A stretch of DNA of 64,000 nt from Lachnospiraceae bacterium (GTDB taxonomy: Bacteria; Bacillota; Clostridia; Lachnospirales; Lachnospiraceae). This document shows positions 18,201 to 26,921 of the stretch, in pieces. The position numbers and the translations under genes are program-made. The stretch covers positions 1 to 64,000 of the forward strand of contig JAFUAB010000009.1 in assembly GCA_017460885.1 (NCBI GenBank), read 5' to 3'. Positions within the stretch are counted from its first letter, which is position 1. Each line of letters starts with the position of its first letter. The notes under the pieces were generated by a model. The model was not told the DNA's origin and did not search any database. It saw only the letters and a list, made by a program, of their open reading frames with translations.

Positions 18201-21200
18201 GGGCGCAAGTGCCTCCTCCTCGCCTACTACCAGCGTATTATTCGTGATGTCAAGTGCATTATAGATCACTTCATTCCAGTCTGAATCCTGGCCTTTAAGT
18301 TCACGAACCTGATCGGCGATGGAAGGGTCGTGAACGCCGTATGAGAACTGCAGGCGCACATCACCGGCATCCGAAAGTCCGCGGTTGCCGACGAAGAGAT
18401 CCACGTTAAGTACAACATTTCCTTCTTCATCAAGGGTAAGCTTACCGTTATCCTGTCTGGACAGTGCGATGGTTGCTTCCTCAAAGCCGAGATCCCTCTT
18501 ACCTTCCACTACATACACATCACGAAGTGCAGCTGAGTAAGGATCCTCAGCGTAGGTCGCATCTTCACTGAGTGAAATGATGAATCCCGCACCCTCGGGA
18601 AGTGTCACGGGAAGCGTAAATTCACCCGCACATGCCACTTCTTTTCCGGGAACGATATTCTCTGTCAGCTGCCATGATTTGAGTTCCTGGGAGGTTATCC
18701 CGTCGCCGCTTACGCTTAAGGTTACGGTGGCCGGATTCTTCTCGGAGGCTCTGATGCTGATGTCTCCGGTATTGATAAATGACATATTGGCAGTCAGATT
18801 CGCCCCTGCGGTGAAATCTTCTCTTAAGAAGGTAAGCGTAGCTTCACCGATACTCTGGTTGCCTACGCCGTAGCTGATGGCGTACATACCCATTCCCTTA
18901 GGGAACGCAGCATTCGCGGGCTGATCATCTGTGGGAACAAGGAAGCTTCCTGCCTCCGGCATATCTTCCGATGTCTCTTCCGTCAGATACCTCATCACAC
19001 CCTGAGTCATGATTACGAGCGTCGTTTCTGACGAAGTCAGGTCATCCGCTTGTCCTGCGCCGGATGAATTGACTGCGGCCCCCTTGATGCCCAGAGCGAT
19101 CTGCGGGTTGTCGAACTGGAACTGATCCATGCCGCCGCCTTTATATCCTTCAAGTTTTCCAAGGAACGCCTTATCGGCAGTTTCCTCTTCCCAATCGTTT
19201 TTCACTGCGTCTTCATGGACATCCATATACCTCATGGCAAGCAGCACTCCCTGACCCCAGGTTCTGGTACGCTCATCATATCTGCTGATATACAGACCGG
19301 TATTGGAGGTATTCTCCACCTTATGGACATAAACCGTGGCAAGGCTCCCTGCTCCGTCAGAGCCGAAGGCGTATGAAGTCTTATGCTCGTCGGCGCTTCC
19401 TCCGTAGAACTCTGTGGTCTCCATGCTGCTGAAGGACAGCGCATTATCCTTTATATAGAAATGAATTGTGTATATCTTGCCGTCCTGACCCACGATCAGC
19501 AGATCCTTATCTTTCATTCCGATGGCATCGTAATTGATCCCTTCGTCATAGATCTCAAGGGCATCGAAGTATTTGTGTGCATCCAGCTTGTAGGAGAAAT
19601 CTTTGATCAGATCCACTTCCGTATAAGGATCGGCGTCATCGGCAGTCATGCACATGATGTACAGACCACTGTTATGATCATCCAGTCCTGAGGTTGCACT
19701 CATATCCTCTTCCCAGGTCGAATAAGTCAGATAGGCGATATCCAGTTTGCCGTCCTGCATCTCCAGGCCTTTGATCCTGTCAATGGGCTTGATGGACGAG
19801 TAGTTACTGCCCGGAGTCAGATGATAATAGATCCCATCGAACAGCACACCGCCACCGGTATCACCGTCATCATCAGTATCATCGTCGTCATCAGTATCAT
19901 CATCGTCATCAGTATCGACTCCGGTACCATAGACATAGATAGTACTCGCATCCCCCTTGTAATCCAGTTCATTTTGATAGATCAGCATGCGGGAGTTAAA
20001 GATCGAAGCCCTGACCGCATCCTCACCATCCTTGGAGTAGCCGAGTCTGTTAAGCTTCTGCGCATACTGATCAAGCAGCTTCGTCCGCTGTGCTTCACTT
20101 ACATGATGGGCCTGTACGAAGGCTGTGAGCTTATCACTGATAATGGTCGGCGAATATACTGCCGCACCGGCCTTGGGATTACTGATCACCTTGGCTTCGG
20201 TAAAGCCATCCTTCTTAGTCACATCATAGGATGCCTGCTTTACGACCGTATTCTTGACGGCATTCTTAAATACCTCAGCCGTATCGCTTGCATCGGGATC
20301 CGGCACCTTATCCTTATAGCTGACCCATGCCACACGGATCTCATTACCTATGACCTTCACATCAAATCCCAGATCTCCCGTGCCGTCATCGACAAGATTT
20401 CCATTCTGGTCCTTTATCTGATCCACGATGATATACGGCGTACCGCTTCGATCAGCCGGCGCTTTGGCCATATTGTATACATTTCCGGCCTCATCTTTTA
20501 CCTCGTCCCAGTCCAGAGGACTTATAAGACCGAGACCGTCTCCGAATTCTTCTGCCTTCTTGTCTTCATACTGTCCGTAGCCCTCGGCGGTCATCACAAG
20601 ACGTGACATAACAAGCATGGTGGTATCCATTCCGGTACCGTCCGGACGGCTGATGGTATACAGAACATAATTAATGCCGTCTACAGTCACTACTCTGTAG
20701 TCATAGCCGACTCCCACACCGTCCATGAGGCGTATGGCCTCACCGGAGCTGTTGTATCCCGAAAGCTGGAACGGCACGTTCACATCATCCGGATTGTAAG
20801 CATACAGTCTGTCTATATCCCCGTCATCCGGGACAAGATCCTCCATGGATACGGGCTGCGAGGAATAAATGGTCTGGGTATCGCTGTAATTTACAGGCAG
20901 CTGAAGTCCTCCGCCTCCGGAGGATCCGTCGCCTTCAAGCTCACTTTCCTCGCCCAGGACGGTATAATAGCCTGTCCATTTATCCTTATCTCCGTCATAG
21001 GCGATCCTTATGCCTACGAGATCCATCTCCCAGCTCAACATAAGAAGAACTCCGCGGACAGCAAGGCTCACGCCGAAGCTGGCATTTGCCACGCCGCAGC
21101 TTAAGTCACCGTTTTCATCCTCTTTGCCGAGATAGAAATTGGCTGAGAGCACGATCTTGGCGAAGACCTCACCCTTGAAGCCCTCGACTCCGACGCCCCC

Positions 21201-24200
21201 GCCTGCTTCCACTGTGACTTTAGGTGAGATGGTGACGCCGCTCCATACAAGCTTGCTCCTGACCTCTTCTATATTGTTCAGATACTTGATCGTTGCATCG
21301 CCGTCCAAGGCAATAATGCGCACGTACTTCGTGGTCCTCGCTTTATCGAAGGTCATACTGTCCTTGACGCTCTTAAACTGCACCTGGATCTTTTTCTCTC
21401 CGTTTGAGGTCAGGAAGCCTTTATTTGAATCCTCCATGGCCTTGTTCGCCTTCTCTGAGTCCATGGCCTCCAGATATATCTTCCCCTCGAATTGGATGTT
21501 CATATTGATATAAGGGGTCGCGATCACCATGCTCTGACCCTTCTTCAGTTTCTTCTCAGAGCCTGTGGTGATGATCGCCTTATCGCTCTCCACAGGGGTA
21601 TGCAGGATGGTTCCTCCGGTACCGACGGAGATCATGGGACTCACGGATACGAAGGCATATACGATCGGGCAGCAGGCCAGCCGGATATCATAACTGAATT
21701 TAAACGATCCGGCCAATCCGAAGGCAAATTCCGCCATATACCAGTCGTTATCTCTGGTGTCGTATTTGAGAGTAAAGACTACCGAGAAGCTTAATGAAAA
21801 GCTCATGCTGCTGCTGCTTATGCCGCCGCCCTTGGCCGTATCCTTGTAGCCCATCTTATCCCAACTGTCAAGCAGCTTGTCATAACCGCCGCCCTTTATA
21901 CCGGAAATAAGCTCCGGTGTCTGACCCTTCCACTTTTTGAGGGGATCAGTCACGGTAGTCGGGAAGGTCGTTGTCTTCCACTTGCCGGCATCCTCACCAC
22001 CGCTTTTTTTGGTCTTGCTTGCGATCGGAACAGAGATCATGATGGTGAGCTTGTTCTTGCTCTGGGAGATGGTGGCAAAGCCCTGGAAAGCCTCCTTCAT
22101 GATCCTTAAGTCGACACCGTAGTCCACATTGAACTGATCCATAGGCTGTCCGCTGTCACCGGTGTTGTAGCCGCCGGGTCCCGCACCGCCGCCTGCTCCG
22201 TCGACATTGTATGCACCGTTTGCAGCTGCTGTGCGTCCGGTGAGTACTGTACTTTCTATATTCAGGGACTCAAGCGTCTTAGCGTCCTTTTTAAGATCAT
22301 CGGCAGTGTGCACCTGCGCCTCCACGCACAGAGCGATATCCGTATCCACCGTGTAGGATCCCAGATATCCGTTTACACACGCTCTTGCTGCATCAGTCAT
22401 GCTCGTGGTTCCGTGTTCAACATCAGGTTCAAACGGAACGAGGGGTTTGTTCGACCCGAGCAGGCTCTTCTCGATCATGATCGGGGAGGGATTACTGTAC
22501 GGATAGATGAGATTCCCGACATAATCCGGATCCCACACATAATCAGCCTCGCCAGGCGTCTTTTCATATAAGGGACTGTGGTCTCCGCCTAATGGCACAT
22601 CCACATAATTAAGTACCGTAGCCGTTTCTCCGAACATACCTATGCCGTCGGAGGTTCTTGTGCCGTCACTTCTTACACCTGAGAGCAGATACCTGTACTG
22701 CCGCTGCTCCTCGGTAAGCTGGCTCAGCTTCGCGGGATCGGTCCTGCTGGTTATAAAGGCAGGAAGCACCTGGGCATGAGCGCTTGTATCCACGTCCTTA
22801 GGCACCACCAGATACCTGGGAGTTATATTGTAATATACCTTGGCAAAGTATTGGCCGTAGCCTCCCTTATTTAAGCTCTTCGGAGTGAAGGTCGACTCGT
22901 CGTAAGAGCCCTCTTCGAATATTTCCACGAATTCATCATCGGAAGAGCTGTCTACAACGAAATATCCCGTATTACGGTTGTATTCGCCGGAGATCTTCCC
23001 GTCGCCGTCCCCGTCAAGATAGAGCTCCACCCTGTTGACGAAGGCCTCCATCGTATTGGGCTTATCTAAGTACTGCGCCTTGTAATATGCAAAATTGAGC
23101 TTAGGCATGGCAAGAGTCTCTACCGAAAGCGTGATCCTGTCATTTCCCTTATATGCCTGCCCGTTAAATACGATCCGGTCATTTTTGTCGCGATTAAAAT
23201 TGATATACTGAACGTTGTCATATTTGCCGAGGTTCTTTAAGGGATTCTTATCTCCGGACTTCCAGTCGCTTTTGGATATCCTGATCTCCTTTACTTTGTT
23301 CTTGTCAAAGTGAGGTGCCTTACTTGTGGTCTCGCTGATTCCCAGAGTGATGCTGTCAGATCCGCTCTTCCAGAAATCGTTCCAGGCATCTCCTATCTTG
23401 TCGGTATCGATCTCCTGGGAAGGGGTGCCGTCACGATTGAGCTTGCGCTCCACTGAGGGGCGCAGATTAATGTCTATCTCCTGTTTTCTGGTCATGACCA
23501 GATTGATGGTGTACTCATCCTTAAGATCAGCTTCATTCATGCCGTCCCAGACAAGAGTCACATAATAAACCCCGCTGTCATTGCCGTCTTTATCCTTGCC
23601 GCTTTCAATCTTCGCCGGTGCGATGGAGCCGTTTTTGCGAGTTACATAGACCGCCGAATTTAATGCGCTGCCGCTGTAGGGCTTGTAGCTTGCAGTATTG
23701 GCCAGTTTAACACTCACCTTGCTTCCCACATAGAGCCTGCCCGATTTATTAACACCGCCACTGCCCGATACGATGGTCACATCAGGTTTCATGCTCTTAT
23801 AGACGCCGCTGTCTTCCTTTAAGGAAGCCGCTCCGGAAGGAGCAGTGGCTACATTTCCGCCTCCGCTTTCTCCGTCGTTTGAAGTGTGGATGCGCAACCG
23901 CAGATTATTATCCAGTATTCTTCTGGTGAGATAACCGGTATTAATCTTGCTGTACACATCGTATCTGGATTTGTTAGTGCGCTTGGTGATCGACAGCTTT
24001 ATGCCCTTGACATTGGATTTGATGTCCCAGCTCTTATTGATAGTGCCTCCCGTGGTAAAGCTCAGGTGACGTTTTATGCCGAGAAATCCTGAAGTCGAGT
24101 ATTGGGGATCGCTGGAAATCGAACTAAGGGGTCTGTGAGCGTCGGTTGTTGTAAGCTGCGCGCCTCCGTAGGCCCAGCCGGATTTGAGATGCCAGCCGTT

Positions 24201-26000
24201 GTCTAGCGCTGCGTCATAGGAGAAATTGCCGTAGAAGGCTTGATACATCTGAGGCATATAATCAAAGTTCCAGTTGGCGCTGGCGTCATCGTCGCTCTTG
24301 ATCTGCCAGCCGTTGCCGGAGGCACCGCCGGTCTGCCAACCGGGGGCTATGTCATTCTGCGCGTTGCCAGCTATATATGCTTTGTCCGACCAGTAGCTTC
24401 CGCCGTTATTGCCCTTAAATGAGATCTCACCGTAATTATAGGTCTTAAGAGGCTGGATTTCTCCGTCTCCCCCATCATAATCATACACATCGCCGTCATC
24501 AAAGCCTGCGATCTCACCGTGGATTATCTCTTCCTCAGGTATGACCACCTCTTTGCCGATGACAGGTGCATCGTCCTCTACCTCTTCACTGCCCTCTTCG
24601 ATGGACATGATCCCGGGGATCTCGGCTGTCATACCGGAACCCTCAGGCTCTGTGACTTTGCCGGAGCCTGTACCTGTGATGCTCACTGTGGCGGATTCTT
24701 CCGTAAGGGTACAGAGTCCCTTATTATCGCCCTTCATCTCGCCAAGCTTCACCTCGAAGGTAAGCGCCTCTCCGTCGTCCCTGCCTGCCATCAGGGGTAT
24801 CTCAATTGTGACCTCGTCCACATCCGCATAAAATACCGCTGAACCGCTCACTGCCTCATAGTCGCGGCCGGCCTTCGCCGTACCGTCCACTGTATCATAA
24901 TCCACAGTGATGGCGTCCTGCCCGCCGCCGTTACGCTTTAATTTAACGATCGCGCTGCCCTCTGCACGGTCGGCATTTACCTCAGTCTCCACAAAGTCTA
25001 TGCTGTAGGGGGCGCTCTCATCATTGTCAAGCACCTGAAGTGTCACAATGGAAGCATCGGTATAGACGTCTCCGCCTAAGTGATCCGCGATGGTAAATGT
25101 GCCGAAACGCATGGGCTGAGCGGAATCATTATCAGGAGCCTTGACGCGTATCTCCTTCTTCCATTCGCCCTCTGCGAAGGTCATGGAGAAGACAGTGGCA
25201 TTATAGGGATTCTCCTGATCCATGGAAAGTGCAGTGAAGGTCTGATCAGGCTTTAGGTCCAGATCCTTGGGCATCTCGTCTAATTCTTCAGGCTCAGGCT
25301 TTACGTAAGTCTCGCCTTTATATGTATCAGTGCTGAAAGACTCACCGTCCTTAGTAAAGACGCAGCGGATATCTATCTTCTCAAGAAGGTCTGCTGACAC
25401 CAGAAATTCGGAGTTCGTTGCGCCCTCTGCTTCGTCCCAGCTGCCCTCATAGAAGACATACCACTGATAGGAGTCTGCAGCAGTTGATACAGACAGCAAC
25501 TTATCGCCCTCTTCGGCGTCTTCACCCGTATATGCCGTCTCTTTGATCTTCACTGAGCTTCTTTCGGGCTCGGGATCCTTGCCGATGGCCTGATATGCGG
25601 CTATGGGCATGGGATCCTCTATATCTATCTCCACGTCATCCCTGCCGGCCGCGGAGCCGTAGGATACACGATCCTCTGTAAGGTACGTCACTACCGGCGC
25701 ATATACCAGATAGGCCGTGGCACGTCCGGAGGTTCCTCCCAGGCGGTATAAGGGGATCGTTATCTCCTCACCGCCCTCCGAGACAACAGCCTCGCTGTTG
25801 TCAAAAAGGAACGCGCCGTAGGGGTAGACGGTCTCCCAGTCATCCTCTACATTTACGGTACCGTTCTCACTCGTACGGATGCGCGTGGGCTGCGTCTCAC
25901 CGGACGTGTCCCAATAAGCCTGTGCCGGCATCGGAATGGATGTTACGGCTATCGTCACGCTGAGCGTTATACCAAGTATCCTGTTTGCAAGCTTTTTCAT
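15222..26000 (-). CDS. Giant secreted multidomain surface protein with Calx-beta and tandem C-terminal modules
   Basis: It has 3592 residues. I start at ATG 26000, with AAGGAGACATCA before it and signal peptide MKKLANRILGITLSVTIAVT ending near AQA, rather than at the in-frame ATG at 26030. A Calx-beta-like strand set lies near 55-140 and a clear Calx-beta domain near 327-430 (VDYDTVDGTAKAGRDYEA). The long middle is beta-rich with many Tyr/Gly/Asp stretches and a Gly-rich segment. An Asp/Thr linker lies near 2028-2048. CARDB-like sandwich segments follow (ANMSFINTGDISIRA), and two related modules of about 190 residues end the protein. No LPXTG motif, C-terminal membrane helix or SLH domain is seen, so it may be released or held non-covalently. 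Function is probably adhesion or binding; the substrate is unknown. It heads the block ending in the second giant. Confidence 0.9.
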   Translation of the reverse strand: MKKLANRILGITLSVTIAVTSIPMPAQAYWDTSGETQPTRIRTSENGTVNVEDDWETVYPYGAFLFDNSEAVVSEGGEEITIPLYRLGGTSGRATAYLVYAPVVTYLTEDRVSYGSAAGRDDVEIDIEDPMPIAAYQAIGKDPEPERSSVKIKETAYTGEDAEEGDKLLSVSTAADSYQWYVFYEGSWDEAEGATNSEFLVSADLLEKIDIRCVFTKDGESFSTDTYKGETYVKPEPEELDEMPKDLDLKPDQTFTALSMDQENPYNATVFSMTFAEGEWKKEIRVKAPDNDSAQPMRFGTFTIADHLGGDVYTDASIVTLQVLDNDESAPYSIDFVETEVNADRAEGSAIVKLKRNGGGQDAITVDYDTVDGTAKAGRDYEAVSGSAVFYADVDEVTIEIPLMAGRDDGEALTFEVKLGEMKGDNKGLCTLTEESATVSITGTGSGKVTEPEGSGMTAEIPGIMSIEEGSEEVEDDAPVIGKEVVIPEEEIIHGEIAGFDDGDVYDYDGGDGEIQPLKTYNYGEISFKGNNGGSYWSDKAYIAGNAQNDIAPGWQTGGASGNGWQIKSDDDASANWNFDYMPQMYQAFYGNFSYDAALDNGWHLKSGWAYGGAQLTTTDAHRPLSSISSDPQYSTSGFLGIKRHLSFTTGGTINKSWDIKSNVKGIKLSITKRTNKSRYDVYSKINTGYLTRRILDNNLRLRIHTSNDGESGGGNVATAPSGAASLKEDSGVYKSMKPDVTIVSGSGGVNKSGRLYVGSKVSVKLANTASYKPYSGSALNSAVYVTRKNGSIAPAKIESGKDKDGNDSGVYYVTLVWDGMNEADLKDEYTINLVMTRKQEIDINLRPSVERKLNRDGTPSQEIDTDKIGDAWNDFWKSGSDSITLGISETTSKAPHFDKNKVKEIRISKSDWKSGDKNPLKNLGKYDNVQYINFNRDKNDRIVFNGQAYKGNDRITLSVETLAMPKLNFAYYKAQYLDKPNTMEAFVNRVELYLDGDGDGKISGEYNRNTGYFVVDSSSDDEFVEIFEEGSYDESTFTPKSLNKGGYGQYFAKVYYNITPRYLVVPKDVDTSAHAQVLPAFITSRTDPAKLSQLTEEQRQYRYLLSGVRSDGTRTSDGIGMFGETATVLNYVDVPLGGDHSPLYEKTPGEADYVWDPDYVGNLIYPYSNPSPIMIEKSLLGSNKPLVPFEPDVEHGTTSMTDAARACVNGYLGSYTVDTDIALCVEAQVHTADDLKKDAKTLESLNIESTVLTGRTAAANGAYNVDGAGGGAGPGGYNTGDSGQPMDQFNVDYGVDLRIMKEAFQGFATISQSKNKLTIMISVPIASKTKKSGGEDAGKWKTTTFPTTVTDPLKKWKGQTPELISGIKGGGYDKLLDSWDKMGYKDTAKGGGISSSSMSFSLSFSVVFTLKYDTRDNDWYMAEFAFGLAGSFKFSYDIRLACCPIVYAFVSVSPMISVGTGGTILHTPVESDKAIITTGSEKKLKKGQSMVIATPYINMNIQFEGKIYLEAMDSEKANKAMEDSNKGFLTSNGEKKIQVQFKSVKDSMTFDKARTTKYVRIIALDGDATIKYLNNIEEVRSKLVWSGVTISPKVTVEAGGGVGVEGFKGEVFAKIVLSANFYLGKEDENGDLSCGVANASFGVSLAVRGVLLMLSWEMDLVGIRIAYDGDKDKWTGYYTVLGEESELEGDGSSGGGGLQLPVNYSDTQTIYSSQPVSMEDLVPDDGDIDRLYAYNPDDVNVPFQLSGYNSSGEAIRLMDGVGVGYDYRVVTVDGINYVLYTISRPDGTGMDTTMLVMSRLVMTAEGYGQYEDKKAEEFGDGLGLISPLDWDEVKDEAGNVYNMAKAPADRSGTPYIIVDQIKDQNGNLVDDGTGDLGFDVKVIGNEIRVAWVSYKDKVPDPDASDTAEVFKNAVKNTVVKQASYDVTKKDGFTEAKVISNPKAGAAVYSPTIISDKLTAFVQAHHVSEAQRTKLLDQYAQKLNRLGYSKDGEDAVRASIFNSRMLIYQNELDYKGDASTIYVYGTGVDTDDDDDTDDDDDTDDDGDTGGGVLFDGIYYHLTPGSNYSSIKPIDRIKGLEMQDGKLDIAYLTYSTWEEDMSATSGLDDHNSGLYIMCMTADDADPYTEVDLIKDFSYKLDAHKYFDALEIYDEGINYDAIGMKDKDLLIVGQDGKIYTIHFYIKDNALSFSSMETTEFYGGSADEHKTSYAFGSDGAGSLATVYVHKVENTSNTGLYISRYDERTRTWGQGVLLAMRYMDVHEDAVKNDWEEETADKAFLGKLEGYKGGGMDQFQFDNPQIALGIKGAAVNSSGAGQADDLTSSETTLVIMTQGVMRYLTEETSEDMPEAGSFLVPTDDQPANAAFPKGMGMYAISYGVGNQSIGEATLTFLREDFTAGANLTANMSFINTGDISIRASEKNPATVTLSVSGDGITSQELKSWQLTENIVPGKEVACAGEFTLPVTLPEGAGFIISLSEDATYAEDPYSAALRDVYVVEGKRDLGFEEATIALSRQDNGKLTLDEEGNVVLNVDLFVGNRGLSDAGDVRLQFSYGVHDPSIADQVRELKGQDSDWNEVIYNALDITNNTLVVGEEEALAPLGAGADELKQGILPMGVIHTGYGRHVRGTVTVPADVFRAYGLGGEEVPAGSLIIRAEAYCGEEAGTQDAFGIYQIEHDENDAVNNVTETTIDHTTAYAVPAQFVLPMGTTIRIPVNFSTTLGAEEPVNSAIELTDHEEAQHMMDAVSFERGTYSKGTGRGTLIIRGAKKGTGYVRLQDEKTNAYQDIAIDFTDIEDGIAISNATGIFTFQDESGKAVKTGGDSWKFGASEYGDSLRSSGKPGASFKFTTEAETIDLAFDGEIFVTSDRAGFRHGTLTSDGSTKRFTFGTNPDHTSHTVTVTVKKAGSDEKWAVFTSLLEYYDGDNFDAETWTNENSLSLLWDTHFPERGSLTDGQAFDAKLFVLSNSTASDHIQNNGVYEVIESKDLTKYSRIETIRFKKNGQFKIEVTNQKGASQVLAFNVDWWNENNKGIEALVSGSPALSFYETKYPDITLHALGLDDDPEVLDNDWMSAKWVKEDGVIRVTLESDAPLEKMEAYVVTLDMVLDDESEEPEATPISRGSSIDFEVKEDEFYIVAVGADKPGSQDTTDVKIYDENGKEEEYTEEDPYYVNYEFVSTGTPEVIAEGGGGVDMTGSQVVQKLSGNQLTSSSVTDGDTLYLLKGGKYTYEDGVTVTPYAKDAIKLNAKKNQLTAKKDSLLTIKKGDEEKVVLLRAVTIRKKNVTLNSRKTTVSLADLFTGAGELLPDIDPSTGKYAVYIKSDKSGILTSAGAGENAFLTGADAAYEQNRYITLADFIAGSTGKKGSATVSAKFGGVTYTATIKCAGYPVIDSLSGNIVQNLTEVDASGNRVLTWDAVSDKDTLILAKNGKYSIEAGVNIEPADPAYKNAFKVTVNKKTGIRKLTVKKEAPVKLTMTKSGESAEEKLVMINLVTVKKKNITLKAGESCTLADLFPEQYELLPDTSNDPNTYGGYKIAITDKKGVLSVIESTFPGSSEEDTLLRDFKIGRMDRKGSAVVAVSFGGRVYKATVNCK
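15225..16420 (-). repeat. Two tandem C-terminal modules in the giant protein
   Basis: Both modules run through LSGN..VQ.L, a DTL.L.K.GKY segment, a Lys-rich stretch, then (R/K)KKN(V/I)TL followed by SLADLF or TLADLF with .ELLPD, and end in a KGSA.V...FGG..Y.ATI.C motif. Each spans about 190 residues. They could be a cell-wall or ligand-binding module. Confidence 0.75.
19858..19917 (-). repeat. Asp/Thr-coding short tandem repeat
   Basis: Three near-identical 18-base units encode DTDDDDD and related steps inside the giant gene. It looks like a flexible acidic linker; slippage at such a repeat could change linker length in steps of six residues. It is not a CRISPR array. Confidence 0.8.
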
Positions 26001-26070
26001 TGATGTCTCCTTCCTTTTCTGTCTGTACATATATGTCCTACCCTTTATCTGTTACCGCAGAGATGTCCAC

Positions 26071-26099
26071 AGGAAACACTGATTTGATCAGAGTTTCCT
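26071..26099 (+). terminator. Hairpin with plus-strand T-run between udp and the giant gene
   Basis: Thirteen-base arms (AGGAAACACTGAT / ATCAGAGTTTCCT, one mismatch) enclose a 3-base loop and are followed on the plus strand by TTTTTCTG. The T-run exists only on the plus strand, which is antisense to the genes here, so it would stop antisense reading out of the giant gene rather than reading from udp. Confidence 0.5.
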
Positions 26100-26126
26100 T
26101 TTTCTGATACAGTATATGCCGGCGGG

Positions 26127-26909
26127 TTAACCTCCGGCTCTGTCCTGTTGTATAAGTATCTTTAATGCATCGACAGCTGTCTTATATACAATCTCCATAT
26201 CGTGAGCCTGAGGATTGGGCAGACCTTTCTTTGCTCTCTCCTGATTGGCGCAGACCAAAAGCACAGCGCCGCATCTGGCTCTTAAGTAATCTCCGACGAT
26301 AAAAAGTGTGGATGATTCCATCTCAGAGCACAGAGCGCCGCATTTTACCCAGGCGTCCCATTTATTGATCAGTTCGTAACCGACGGGTTTGGTCGCAGGT
26401 TCGTGCTGTCCGAAGAATGAGTCCTTGCACTGGGCAACTCCCACATGGTATTTCGCATTCTGCCTCTTAGCCGCTTCAACAAGAGCACAGGTTACATCAA
26501 AATTCGCTACCGCCGGATATTCGATCGGCGCGTATTCCTTCGAAGTGCCCTCGGCTCTTATGGCGCCGTTGGCAATGACTATATCTCCGCCAATGACATC
26601 TTCCTGCATGCCTCCCGATGTTCCCATACGGATAAACGTATCGGCTCCGCAGTGAACCAGCTCCTCCACCCCTATCGCAGTGGAGGGTCCGCCTATACCC
26701 ATGGACGAAACGGAAACCTGCACGCCGCCCAGAAACCCCGTATAGGTATTGTATTCCCGGTTATAAGCTACGAACCTGGGTTCGTCAAAGTATCCCGAAA
26801 TCTCCTCGCACCTGCCCGGGTCTCCGGTGAGAAGTACGTATCTGCCAACCTCTCCGGGACGTATATGTGTATGATATTCAAATCCCGCTCCCTCAGTATA
26901 ATCAACCAT
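26127..26909 (-). CDS. udp: Uridine phosphorylase
   Basis: It has 260 residues and is a full-length NP-I family nucleoside phosphorylase. Visible are the phosphate-binding start LLTGDPGRCEEI, the MGIGGPSTAIGVEEL segment, IRMGTSGGMQ, the base-recognition segment CKDSFFGQHEP and the ribose-contacting SEMESSTLF. It splits uridine with phosphate to uracil and ribose-1-phosphate in the cytoplasm. GAGGAG precedes the ATG by about 8 bases. It starts 12 bases after the GH5 gene, so the two are probably co-transcribed. Closely related phosphorylases act on other nucleosides, so the exact base preference is inferred from the QHEP-type segment. Confidence 0.85.
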   Translation of the reverse strand: MVDYTEGAGFEYHTHIRPGEVGRYVLLTGDPGRCEEISGYFDEPRFVAYNREYNTYTGFLGGVQVSVSSMGIGGPSTAIGVEELVHCGADTFIRMGTSGGMQEDVIGGDIVIANGAIRAEGTSKEYAPIEYPAVANFDVTCALVEAAKRQNAKYHVGVAQCKDSFFGQHEPATKPVGYELINKWDAWVKCGALCSEMESSTLFIVGDYLRARCGAVLLVCANQERAKKGLPNPQAHDMEIVYKTAVDALKILIQQDRAGG

Positions 26910-26921
26910 ATCCTGCTCCTC

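Noticed and set aside
19858..19917. Regularly spaced short repeats, considered as CRISPR
   Set aside because: Units are 18 bases, contiguous without spacers, and encode an in-frame Asp/Thr linker.
19821..20606. Plus-strand Ile-rich frame of 261 codons
   Set aside because: Arises from the Asp-rich repeat and neighbouring codons of the giant gene read backwards.
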